Positions 39,801 through 53,000 of a stretch of DNA of 64,000 nt are shown piece after piece. Source of the DNA: Colias croceus. Its lineage: Eukaryota > Arthropoda > Insecta > Lepidoptera > Pieridae. The stretch covers positions 1,252,501-1,316,500 of the forward strand of contig NC_059558.1 of NCBI RefSeq assembly GCF_905220415.1. The letters run 5' to 3'. The notes under the pieces are model-generated. The model did no database searches and was not told the DNA's origin. It saw nothing but the letters and a program-made list of their open reading frames with translations. Positions within the stretch are counted from its first letter, which is position 1, and each line of letters begins with the position of its first letter. Both the position numbers and the translations under genes were made by a program.

Positions 39801-42800
39801 AATTATTTGTTTATTGAGTTAACTAGATAGAAATAAGTTAATTTAGTTGGCAAGTTTATTACCTAACTAATAATATAAAAAAAGACATGTGAAACTTTTC
39901 AAATGTGATCAAAAAATCCAGGAAAACAGATGCTACTGCATCTAACAGTAACATAACTATCAAAATATGTCATATCTACGACGATTTCGTAAGCATAATC
40001 TACATAATAAAAATTCATCGCCAAATCTGCTTAGCGTAAAACTCGAGAACGGTTCGACCAATGCGGTTTTGCATAGCTTCTATCGCGGGCCTTGAGCGCG
40101 GGGACCGAATCGGGAATTCCGTAACGAAAAAACCTCACGCTCCCCACTCCGACGGGCGGAGGTGTGGCTTGAAGGCATAGCATGCTATAGCTTTACCGCG
40201 GCAGTCCCCGAGTGCCACACGTCGTTTTTTTTTTTAGTTTTTGTTAAGGCATAAGGAAGGAAAGAAAACACTTAAAAGGGACAGTAGAGCAGACGGACGT
40301 CTGACGGGGCAGCTAGTGTAAATCTAATATGCAACCAACGTTGTTAATTGTGTTATTTCGCCACAGAACAAAGCCTCTAATAAACAATGGCTATGAGTAT
40401 GACATGTCACTCGGGAATACAGTAGCTTTCTCTTGAAAGTTTATCCATATCTCAATATAATATATAAATCTCGTGTCACAATGTTTGTCCTCAATGGACT
40501 CCTAAACCACTTAACCGATTATAATAAAATTCGCAGACCATGTGCAGTTCGATCCAACTTGAGAGATAGTTTTAATCTCAAATCATTTTAGAGAAAGCGG
40601 GCGAAGCCGCGGGCGGTAAGCTAGTTCCTCTTTAAAATATTACTCCCATACATTAAAAATGTCAAGAATACTTTGCCTGCCACAATATCCGTACAATATC
40701 TATATACTTCCTGCGCACGTGAAGTTGAATTAAAAATAAAGTTATTAGTGTCGTCTCACAAGCGATCGGGTTGACAGCGCGCGCGCATCCTACGGGATAG
40801 TTGTCGTAATTAGTGTCATGTGTAGTGCGTAGTTGGTAGTATAGTTTGGAGTGGGTGCATTGTTTTTTACTATTGTTGTGGTAGGAAATGAAAAATTGAA
40901 ATTAAAAAAATATACCGGCCGAATTGATCCTCCTTTTTTTGAAGTCGGTTAAAAAATATTTTTTGTGAAATTTTTGGTTTGGATTTTTAGGAAAGTTTAT
41001 TTTTTTTTGTGGTAGATTTTGAACAAAATAACTTTTTATTATGAATTAAATTGTATTAGAATTTCTGTGACCTGTTTTTGAAATCGGTGGATTTTTTTGT
41101 GGTGAAAAGTAAAAAAAAATACACTTTTGAGTCTATTTTTTTTTTAATGACTAATGAATAATTCTTACTTCAAATATCATGTTGAAAAATATGAATCTTT
41201 TTTCCTAATTAAATAAACTAAAAATGACTAATTTTTATATGCGCACAATTAATTATTAACGTTAATGTTTTTGCTAGAACTAAAATAAACTATTAGGGCA
41301 CGTGCAAATTTTTCTATTTCCTCAGAGAATCGTAGTCAATAATAATGCATTGATAAACTAATAATAAATCGAAGCAATCGCCAAACAAAATATCGAAAGT
41401 GTGAATAAATTAGAACTGAAAGTAAACAATAGTGAATATTGTAATTTGAACCTTATTTCAATGGGATAGAGTTGAAATGAAGAGGATAAAGCGAATATTT
41501 TCTTTTGGAAAGGGAGGTGAGTTTTCATTAAATAAACAATTTTACTTTGTATGTAATGATACGTCCTGTTTATTATATTTAATACTAGCTGCTCGCCCGG
41601 CTACGTTCGGGTAGATATTTTCAATTTTTTTTGCAGTTATTATCCTAAGTCCTAATTGAGACATCCAACAAAGCAAAAATCTTTTAAATCTGTAGAATCG
41701 TTATTAAGTTATATGTTAAGTCACTGGCAGGTCTTTAATCTTCTTATATATAAAAATGAATCGCAAAATGTGTTGGTAAGCGCATAACTCGAGAACGGGT
41801 GAACCGATTTCGATAATTCTTTTTTTATTATATTCCTTGAAGTACGAGGATGGTTGTTATGGAGAGAAAACGAAACATGTACCACGGGCAAAGCCGGGGC
41901 GGACCGCTAGTTATTAATATAGATAGATTAGATTCACTTCTGCTAGATAACCAATAACAAGTGATTCTTAAACACAGAAATTGATGGAATCATTAATATG
42001 GACAAAACATTTATTTGTAACTAGACTTCGTAAACAACTTCTTTAAGTTATACACTCAAATTATTTTCATCCCCGTGGCTCCGCTCCTGTTGTCGTAGCG
42101 TGATCGATAAATGAGCTATCTAACACCGAAAGAATTTTTCAAATCGGACCAGTAATTCCCGTGATTAGCGCGTTCAAACAAACAAACTCTTCAGCTTTAT
42201 AATATTAGTATAGATAAGCATGAACTATTTACCTACTCTCTTGACATAAAATAATTTCTATATACATTATTATCAATATGTTTCATTTTAAAATGAATTT
42301 AAAATAATGCCCAGGTCAAGGTGACTCTACGTTTTGGAAACAAGATATACCTCTAGTAGGTAATATCACAGCACGTGGACGCAAGGAAAGCCACAGGCAT
42401 TTAGCTTGTAAATAAATCTTATCAAATAAAACTAGTGGTCCGCCCCGTCGTCACTCGTTGTACATAAATAGACTATAGCACTCAGGGATCATGTATATCT
42501 AAAAATGATTTTTTTTTTAATCAGTCTGGTAGTTCCTGAAATCAGAACGATCAAACGAACAATTCATCTTATATTATTTATTTACTTATAATATAAATGT
42601 AAAAATTTATGAGAAAAGATGTATGTATGTTCCTCTTTCATGTGAAAACCGCTGAATAGATTATGATTTTATATTTGGCAGTTTCTTATGTCCGTGGGTT
42701 CGTCCTCGGACGAAACTGCGTGCCATTAGATATATAAATCATCTTTTTACAAATCTCGTAAGACGTCCCAACTCTGTAATGGAGCTGACGTCATATGGTC

Positions 42801-45800
42801 ATAGGTCTATTTAGATAGTAATCTGTAGTAATCAAGCTAATGGCCAGTAGTATAGATGTTTGCTAAATGGCCACATTCATAGTATGAATTTCATATCAAT
42901 GTCAAAGGGAATAGCGATAAAATAGCGTATGTTGAACTGAGAATCCTACTAATCTTATAAATGCGAAAGTTTGTGTGTATGTGTGTGTATGTGTGTGTTT
43001 GTTACTCTTTCACGCAAATACTACTGATTTACTGAACCGATTACAATGAAATTTATCACACATATAGAGGGTAACTTGGATTAACGCAAAGGTTAGGTTT
43101 TATCTAGTCTACTATTGGTCCGATTTGAAGAATTATTTCGGTGTTAGATAGCCCATTTATCGAGGAAAGTTAAATGCTATATACCATCACGCTATGACTA
43201 AAAGAAGCGGAGCCACGGGGGTGAAACCGCGGGGAGCACCTAGTATACATATATACCTAATTACTATAATAACTTCTTAGGCAGAAGGTAGAGATGATTA
43301 AGAGTTAAGCACTACCCAAAACTAATATAAGAAATATGATTAACATAGTTCCTAGGTTACATGTTTCCATAAAGACTTAAAGGGTCCAAAGTACTCCAAT
43401 TATTGGTCAAAAGGTCACATGACATCACCGAAACACAAGGAGTGGGCGAAACGCTCTAGGTGTCAAAGTTAATACATTGTAGTATGTATTAGAATTAATT
43501 CTATCATGAAGTCATGTCTCCTTACGTAATTGATCGGTTTACTCGTGAGATAATAGTGTATTTTTTCTTTCGCAATTTCATGTAAAAAAGAACGTGTGTA
43601 CCGAGGACACTATTACCATAATAATATTTCAAATCCGAAAGTTTAAATATGTGTTAATTGCGAAGATTTTCGTTACTTTGTCATACAAACAACTACTGAA
43701 ACGATTTGGATAAAACTTCCTGTCAGGTACCTTAGATATCATAGTGCTGATTTTAAAGCAATGCGTTATTTGAAAATTTTTATACATAAGCAAGTAATTG
43801 AAATTTTAAGCCCCATAGGTTCTTCATCCAATTAATTGTTCAATACAATTTTCATTATTTGCCTAATTTTATCGCAAATGTTCTCAAGGTGGTAACCAAT
43901 AATTCCATTTTATCCCGTGATGTCATCAGCAGTTATTGTCCTTGTGGTTGATACCGCAATTTCTATACCGTAGGCGCGTGTGGGCCTGTGGCCACAGTGC
44001 AATGGAATACAGTAGCCAAGTAATAGGATATATTTTATATGCTAGTTGCACGCGGCTTTGCCCGTGGTCAAAGGAAATACGCATGGTAATGTAATGATTC
44101 AACGCGGTCAAAAGTAACCTATATCATTTATATCGTTTCTTTAGCCCCTTTACAATTTTTAGTCACAAAAAATCATAAGATATTTAATCGCTCTGTTGCG
44201 ACGTGAAAGAAATACACACTAACAAACATTCGATCGATAAGAGTTCTATCTTTTTTTTAATTAATCCAAAAATATTGACCTCTAAAAGAAAAGCTTAGAA
44301 ATAATCTAGCTTTCTACGAAAGATTTTACAATAGGAGATTACGTCGTTATGAAGTTATCTATAAACACACTTACAAAAATAAAATTAGTGGTTGATAGCA
44401 GGAGTGGATAAACAATTACACGCGTTTTAACCTTAATGCGAAATTGAATTTCAGTTCGGACGTTTTTTATGTAAAAAATAACGTTAACGAAAAAAACTAA
44501 GCAATCTTGTATCAATATATCAAACATTCGATTCTAAAAACAATGCCAATAATATCTGTATATTTCATTGTATAAATGAAAAAAAAAAACCTTCAATAAA
44601 GTAACAGATAATATATTTTCAGACGCAGTCTCACGCCTTTCTTCGAACTGTTGAGTCAATGTTCTTTTTTACTCTGTGCACATCTCGCCCGCTCAGTTTT
44701 ATTAGTTTTGTCATACCGTCCACGATACAGATCTGAGTTTACATAAAATGTTTTAAAATGATACGTAAAATATGTTTAGTGTATAGAAAGAGATCTGTGG
44801 AGAGGCGTTGGTGGGAATATCGATTGTCAGGTGCCTATCCGTGTCTAGACTACGTGACCTTGTGTTTTTTTTATCTGTGCTCTGAATGGACAGTGTTATT
44901 CATAGATTTTAAGTTTGTTTATGTTGAAATCTGTTGAAATGTTGAATGAGTTGGAACTTGGGAAGGGAATGCTTTAACGCTTGCGTTGATTGTCGTTTGA
45001 TTTGTATTGATGTGAATTTATTCGGTTTGTGTACGAATATGAATTGTGATTAGTATAATGCTTTATTTATTTCGATGTGTAGATTAGAGGGATTTGTGGA
45101 ATGTGACAGACGAATATACTATACTGGAATTAAGTTTGTTAGATTACGATTAAATTTTTAAAATTGGACATAAAATTATAAAGGGATAATTTGTATTAAA
45201 TGAAATGTGGTCTTATTAAAAAACACACGCAATTGGCAAAATAAGACTTATGATTACTTATAATAAGACTAATCTTGAATGAAGTAAATATCATTGGTAA
45301 TTTAAGATTTTAAATCAAGCATACTCGATGTGAATTAGGTCATATATTTTGAAGTCTGGATTTTGTGTGTGATTCATGCTTGGTTCTTCAATTCAGATCA
45401 ATATTTAAACTTACGTAAGTCCTAAAGAGGTCACAAGTTTGGTAAATTGCCATAGTTAGAGTAATATAGCGAACGATAAAAAAAAATAATCTACATGTAT
45501 ATGTTCACTACATTAAACAATAACTGTATTTTACTTAAAAAGTACCAAGATTAAATATTCTAATTATTTCTTAAAAAGGATTGAAGTACATTGTTAAAAT
45601 ATATCGTGATAAGAATAAAGTGTTATCCTGTATTTAAATAAAAAAGTGGTTACTTTTGTACTCGTATAAAAAGATATTGTTCTAGATAAAACATAAACAA
45701 TGTGATATAAAATAATGATTATTATATTAGTGAGAAATACGGAAATTTTTCAGTATTTTAACCTTATTCCAATAAATCACTGAATTGAACTTGTCGTAAG

Positions 45801-47032
45801 GTTAATTGTGCCAATGCACGAGGAATATTACCTTGTTATACTTTTATGTGATCTTATTTTTAAAACTGCAACTTGTAGTTCAATCTCCTCAATTGATAAA
45901 ATCAAGAAATATTGTTGAATTGGTCGCTAATAGAAAGCTAAAAGAAATTGAACCTTATGATTATAAGGATAGGATCCATTTTACTATCTCCATTACTATG
46001 AACACAAAAGTATAGGTAATATCGCAACACGTGGAGGAAAAACTTTTAGATACGATAGAGATGACGATAAATTTTTTTAAACAGTAATATATAGATTTAG
46101 AAAACGGTTCATTTTTAATTGACATGCATTTAAATCATCAAAATTGGCACAGGCAATTCATTTTGATTTGAAGAACTATATTTTAAATGTACTCTTAAAT
46201 ATTGGTTTTAGGTATATACATTTTAATTAAACGATTGAAAATAGATGAAGCTGTAGAAATGATGCAGCATATTCGATTAAACGTTTTAAGATTAATGGTC
46301 GATAAAAATCCCTGACCTAAAATGATAAATCAATGTTCTACTCGTGGATATTGCTTTGATAAAGTGAGAAGAACAAAAACTTTATATATAGCTCGCAAAA
46401 GCTAGGATAGAATTTATGTGTTATTTTGATACATAAGCTACATCACTGCCAAGCACATATTATGAAAATCCGTTTAGTCGTTTTCGCGTGAAAGCTTAAC
46501 AAACATCCATCCATATCGTATTTATAATATTAGTAGGATTTCCTCTTAACATTCTACATACATTATTATGTTAATTTAGTAACTGGTTCATAAAGTACAT
46601 ATTGCTAATATTTGTTATTCCCCCTGCAGAGGACTCGAAGAATGCAGCGCGAATCTTCACGGAACAATCGTCGAACCTTCTCGAAAGGCTCGAGATATAC
46701 GAACGGCAGTTGCACGAGAGGATCGCATCTCATATACCACGAGATCTCGACTCGCTGGAACACCTGGTACTGCAGCATAAGGACTGGGAGACCAGCCTGC
46801 TGGCGTTGGCCAATGATGTACAGGAGGTGCAAGATACTTTTAGAGGTTAGTTTGGGCATTTATTTGAAGAAAAAGAGATGAGAAATAAGTACAAAATTAG
46901 AAGATTCTGTCAGTCATTTTTAGTGCCATAAAAAAATTAGTAGAATGTCTTTTTGCTAAAGAAAATAGCAAGAAAAACACTATAGGCGATGCTTTTTCAT
47001 ATTTTTGGATGGTCGGATTTATTTCAAATGGA

Positions 47033-47067
<35 letters not shown>

Positions 47068-50000
47068 CAAGAGGAGGCAACAGAGCAGACGCGTCACCTG
47101 ATGTTAAGTGCACTGCGTCGCCCATAGGCACCAGCAATGCCAGGGACATTATTAGTGCGTTGCCGGCCTTTAAGGTAGGAGTACGCTCTTTTCTTGAAGG
47201 TCCCTAAGTCGTAACCGTTTGGAAACACCGCATGAGGAAGTTCGTTCCATAAACTCGTTGTGCGCGGAAAGAAGCTTCTTTTGAAGCGCGCAGTCGTCGA
47301 TCGCCAGGAGTCAAGGTGGTGTGGGTGATATTTTAGTTTGTGGCGTGCAGTACGATGATGGAACTCAGCGGCAGGTATTGTTCCAAACAGCTCCTCAGAG
47401 CACTCCCCATTGTAGATGCGATAGAAAACACACAGTGAAGCGACGTCTCTTCGCAGCGCCAAAGTATCAAGCCGATCGGTAAGACTTGGCTCGTTAACGA
47501 GTCGTACTGCTCTCCTTTGAATACGGTCAAATGGAAGGAGGTGTTGTTGGGGTGCCCCGGCCCAGATGTGGGAGCAGTATTCCATGTGCGGCCTAACTTG
47601 CGCCTTATAAAGCATAAGGCGGTGGTGCGACGTGAAATACTGCCCCGCTCGACAGAGGACACCAAGTTTCTGTGAAGCCAATTTGGCTTTTCCTTCCAGA
47701 TGACAGGAGAACTGTACGCTACTCGAGATTTCGAGACCAAGAATACCGATGCTAGCTGTGGCAGAGAGAGGAATGCCCTGAAAACGAGGAGTTACGACAA
47801 AGGGAAGCTTTTTTGCGGTGAACGCGCAGACCTGTGTCTTCTTGGGGTTGAATTGGACTAAGTTACGTCGGCCCCAGTTAGACACCTCTTCTAAGGAGGT
47901 TTCTATTGAAGACACGAGGTTGTTCCGGCACTCAATGACGCGGTCCTGAGAAATATTGCTGTGGCCGGTGTATATTGCATCACCAGTACTGTCGTCTGCA
48001 TAGCAATGAATGCTACCGTCTAGCAGCATATCATTGATATGCAGAAGAAACAGAGTGGGAGACAGAACGCAGCCTTGTGGGACACCAGCATTCACAGGCT
48101 TAGGATCAGAGCATGAACCGTCGACTACGACACTCATGCTACGCTCTGTGAGAAAACTGGCGACCCACTGGCAAAATTTCTCAGGAAGCCCATAGGAAGG
48201 AAGCTTCGCAAGAAGCGCTTTGTGCCATACCCGATCGAAAGCTTTCGCTATGTCCAAGCTGACAGCTAAGCCTTCCCCCTTGCTCTCAATCGCTGACGCC
48301 CAGCGGTGAGTCAAATAAACAAGAAGATCGCCAGCTGACCGGCCACGACGGAAACCGTACTGTCGGTCACTAATCAGCTGGCGCTCTTCCAGATATTTTA
48401 GCACCTGGCGATTGATAATGGTTTCCATTATCTTGGAGAGCAAGGAAGTGATGGCTATGGGTCGATAGTTGGACGGATCCGAGCGATCGCCTTTTTTCGG
48501 GATAGGGTGTACTAAAGCTGTCTTCCATGTATTCGGGACGACGCCTGTGGAGTAGGAGTGCCGGAAAAGTCGCGTGAGAACCGGCGCCAACTCAGGTGCA
48601 CACATCTTCAACACAATAGGAGGAATACCGTCGGGACCACTCGACTTGTGGATGTCTAGAGCGAAAAGTGCTTTACGCACAGCGCTCTGGGTGAATCGGA
48701 TGTCCGGCATAGAGCCCTCGAACCGTGGGATGGTAGGTGGTGATTTTCCCATGTCATCCAAAGTCGAGTTAGCGGCAAAAAGGGAGCTAAGAAGATCAGC
48801 TTTCTCCTTTGCCGTGTGGGCCAACAGGTCATTCTCCATGCGTAGAGATGGCAATGACGGCCGACAAAAGTTTCCTTGCACAGCTTTGGCGAGTGCCCAA
48901 AAGGCTCGTGTTCCCGAAGGAAGTCGGGCGAGTTTCTCGCCAAGCTTTGCGATATGCTCAGACTTAGCTCTTGCAATAGCTCTTTTGAAGGACCTAGAGG
49001 CCGAGTTTAGTTTTCTCTTAAGAGTACGGGCGTCTGGATCATTAGTCACAAGAGCATTGGCCCAGGCTTGGTAACAATCCTGTTTTCGGCGTGATGCCGT
49101 TTTACAAGAGTGACCAAACCAGGGCTGGGACTTGCCACCGATGGGAACAACGGAGTTTGGAATGAACAATTCCATTCCCTGAAGTATCACATCAGCAACA
49201 GAGTCAGCACAGGTGCTAGGATCTTCTGCCGAGAAACAAACACGGCCCCAGGGATAAGATGAAAAGAAGGTGCGCATCTCGTCCCAGTCTGCTGACTTGT
49301 AGTGCCAAACGCGACGGCGGCCACCATTCAGTAGCCGTGAAAAGCGCAAGATTGGCACTTCGCTCCGTACGAGGCAGTGGTCAGATGAGCCTAAAGGGGC
49401 ATCAACTTTGACCTGATAGCCATCCGGATGGGAAGTCAGCAGAAGGTCCAACAGGGAAGGCGTATGGTCCTCAACATCGGGAATTCGCGTGGGCGATGCT
49501 ACCAGTTGGGTTAGACCATAGGCAAGGGCAAGGTCGTAAACAGATTTCCCCGCGTGGTCTGTTGTGCGAGACTTGAGCCATTCTACATGGTGCGCATTGA
49601 AGTCTCCAAGGACCACAATTTCCGCTGATGGAATCTGATTGAGCATGTTGTCAGCCGTCAATTGTATGTGATCGATGAGTCGGTCGGTTTCGTCATTACC
49701 GCTATGGGATCTGTATAGGCACGCATAGACGCGAGGGTGGTCGTCGCAGTCCACACGTAACCAAAGGATGGATAGATCCCTACCTTCAAGACAAGCGAGG
49801 CGACGAAAGCAGATATCATTCCGAATAAAAGCGCAGACACCAGCGCGAGGAATAAAATTGTGCTCCAGGGTAAATCCTGGGTAATTCAGATAGGATGTGT
49901 CGGAGGGGGAAGATATCTGCGTTTCGGTTAAGAAGAGCAAGGCCGGCTTCACCGTCTCAAGGTGGTAATGGACGGCATTGATGTTCGAGTGTAAGCCCCT

Positions 50001-53000
50001 AATGTTGCAGAAATTCACGCAGTGCGTGGAAGGGGGTGCGCTGAGCTTTTTGCTCTTGTTGCCTCGGGTTTTAGAAACGAGCGGGATTTTGCCCTCCCCA
50101 GAATACGCAGGGCAGCCTGAACAAAGATGCTCAGGGAGGGATTCTCCAGCACCGACAGTGTTGGTACCCTCCTGGGGTAATAGTTCTTTAAATTCCGCTG
50201 CCATAGTTTTAAAAGGGAGGGGGGGGGGGGGATTGGGCATCCGGTGTGACCCACTCACCTATGCGAAACGCTAAGAAAGCTTTACGCCGGTTTCCTGTGG
50301 GTTAGTGGTACTGCCCCGGATGGACTACAGCCCAATTCATGCTGCGTACGATTTCCAAAAGAGAATATCTTACGCAGCTGTAGTCCTACCACTCTAAAAT
50401 GTCGCCAGAGCCTCGTCCGTTGATCGGCAGGGTGCACCACGAGCAGGTGAGGTTGGCTTTGGCCGTTGGATGGTATACGGCCATTACACCCCAATATAAA
50501 TCAAGTTATGCTTAACTTCACATTTCCATTCCTCTTTCGATGTGTAGCTTTATGTAACTTTTATGTATATGACTTGTAACAGTGAGCTCCTGTACAAACC
50601 TTTTAGGATGGTCATTAAAAATGTTTTAAATTGTCCCTGTGTGAACTAAAAATCTAATATTAACGATACTCTTCCAGGTATCGCCCTCAAAACACCAGCG
50701 ATGAAGAAGAGCCTGGACAAAGTGATGGGCAAATGGAACGACATGCAATCCAAGAGTCAGCTCTTCGTGGAAAGGCTGAAGTTCGTGGAAATCGTCGTGA
50801 ACAGCATGGAGGAGAACAACCAGACAATATCCGAGTTTGAGATTAAGCTGGCACAGTTTAATGAACTGCCCAATGATGTGGAACTGCTTAAGGATGTAAG
50901 TGATGCTTTTTATTGGTTGGATAATTATGTGGCATTAGTAGTAGTTGAAGTAAACGACTTATATGATATGGACACTTTAATAGATGTTCTTATCTATTTA
51001 GTGGGATGTATCCAGGTTTTCAATATTGTGGGGAAAAACTGGTTTTATTTAATTAAGTTATTATAGTTTTATGAATACATATCGGTTCTAATTAGCCATA
51101 TTTATTAGTGAAATATGTTTCAAAATTGTTTAAATCAAAACTTGGACATAAATAATAGTATATCTTCAAGTATATTTAAGTTCCTTGTTCCTTTTTATAT
51201 CCATAAATTTGAAATCTTCACTCATAACCAAAAATTAATCACAAATTATCCATCAGATGCACGAAGACCTTCTCCGCATGCAAGTGGCTGTCAGCAAGCA
51301 GCAAGTCCAAGTGGACCAGATGAATGATGACGCTGAGAACTGCCGTCGTCTGGTCGAAGGTTCTAGAGCTGGTCTTCCACATTCCACCTTGCCGAGGAGT
51401 GGGAAGCATGTAGACCTGGAGCGGCTGGATAAGGAAGTGGAGCTGTTGAATGGCAGGTGGAGCCATGTTTGCACGCAATTGGCTGAAAGGTAAGGATGGT
51501 AGAAATTTTGGGTAGATTTGTGTTTTGACGATTCAAGTGCTGGAAGAAGTCTAAATGAATAAATTTGAATGGTAGATAATTTAAACAGGGGTGTGTTATT
51601 TGCGTCATTTTTGTCGAGTGTAATGTTAAAGTGCGTTTTTTGCACCATGTTCAAACAGCTATTTTCAAATAAATTTATTTGTGATGTGAAACTTCTTTAG
51701 GCGCGTTGAGAGTAATATTTCAAGTGTCATGGTAATACCACCACGTCATGGAGTATTGCGATTTTGGTATCTTTGAATCTTGCTAAAGAAGTTTCACTAT
51801 CTTTGTATTGATGCTGTCTCCGTATGTGTCTGCTTTTCGACTAGTAAATAGCTCATTTCTATTTGTATGTATGTATTTGTATATGTATGTGTATGTATGT
51901 ATATGTATATTTATGTGTATGTATGTGTATGTATGTATGTATTTGTATGTATATAATATGGTTGTATTTATGTGTATTTTATTTATGTATTCTAAACTAT
52001 AAACGCACCTCTTGCCCATTAACTTTTACTTCCACTGTTTTTCCTTGACCACCAGGTTGTCTGGAAGAGATCGCTGTCTTAGCGATAAGACCGCCTGTTG
52101 TGCTCAACTGTGTCTCTTTCTTTTGTATATTTGCTTTTGTAATTTTTATGTCCTGGTGCACAATAAAGTATTTTTGTTTGTTTGTTGTTTGTTTCACTTG
52201 TGACACGTGTACTCACGCTCTTCTTTTATTTACTTACTAGCTGTTCCCCGCGGTTTCACCCGCATTCCTCCGCTCCTGTTGGTCTTAGCGTGATAATATA
52301 TAGCCTATAGCCTTCCTCGATTATCTAACATCGAAAGAATTTTTCAAATCGGACCAGTTCTTCCCGAAATTAGCGCGTTCAAACAAACAAACAAATTCTT
52401 CAGCTTTATAATATTAGTATAGATTCTTTATATTTCTTATTTATTTATTCCTTTTTTTTACAGATTACGCAGCTGTGAAGCCGCATACCAATTGCTACGG
52501 AACTTCAACGCCGGTTTTGAAAAAGAAGCAGAATGGATAGACGATTCGTTCAGCAAGCTTCAAGCGCAACCGCCTATCGAAGTGAGGCCCAAAGAGCAGT
52601 TGGAGCCCACTAGGGTATGTTATTCATTCATTTGTTCATTTATTCATATATTTATTCATTCATTGGATAAATAGTTGTTATATAGGGATGAAAAGTTATA
52701 GCGACATCTATTGTATATCTATAGGGTTTGAAGTATTCTATATGGATTATTCCTGCATTTCTTTGTTCATTCATTAATTGAATAAACTGTTGTGATATAG
52801 GGATGATATGTATTGATTATAGCGACATCTATTGATGGAAGTTGTTATTTCTTATATGCTTAATAGGATAGGGCTTAATAAAGTTTGTCATCCTCTCTTA
52901 CAGATGAATTCAGTACATTAAATAATTATTTATGTTTATTACTTTAAGATGGAAATAGTTACAGCGACGTCTTATAATAAGCGTTGTAGTTACATTAAAA

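Larger units (their letters stand above)
42581..46388. other. shot intron 17, last part
   Basis: Apart from the Helitron-like copies at 42944 and 44042, I see no coding exon. A stretch near 44640-44760 after TTTTCAG (ACGCAGTCTCACGCC onward) is slightly GC-richer and could be a non-coding exon, but the support is poor. Confidence 0.4.

Noticed and set aside
44640..44760. Possible additional shot first exon after TTTTCAG
   Set aside because: No ATG-led open frame with a donor in phase; composition only slightly above background.
48574..49074. Plus-strand ORF of 166 codons
   Set aside because: Antisense shadow of the reverse-transcriptase ORF of the CR1/jockey-type element.
51808..52019. ORFs with repeated MYVCI or YIHT peptides
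   Set aside because: Translation of the GTAT-type microsatellite.
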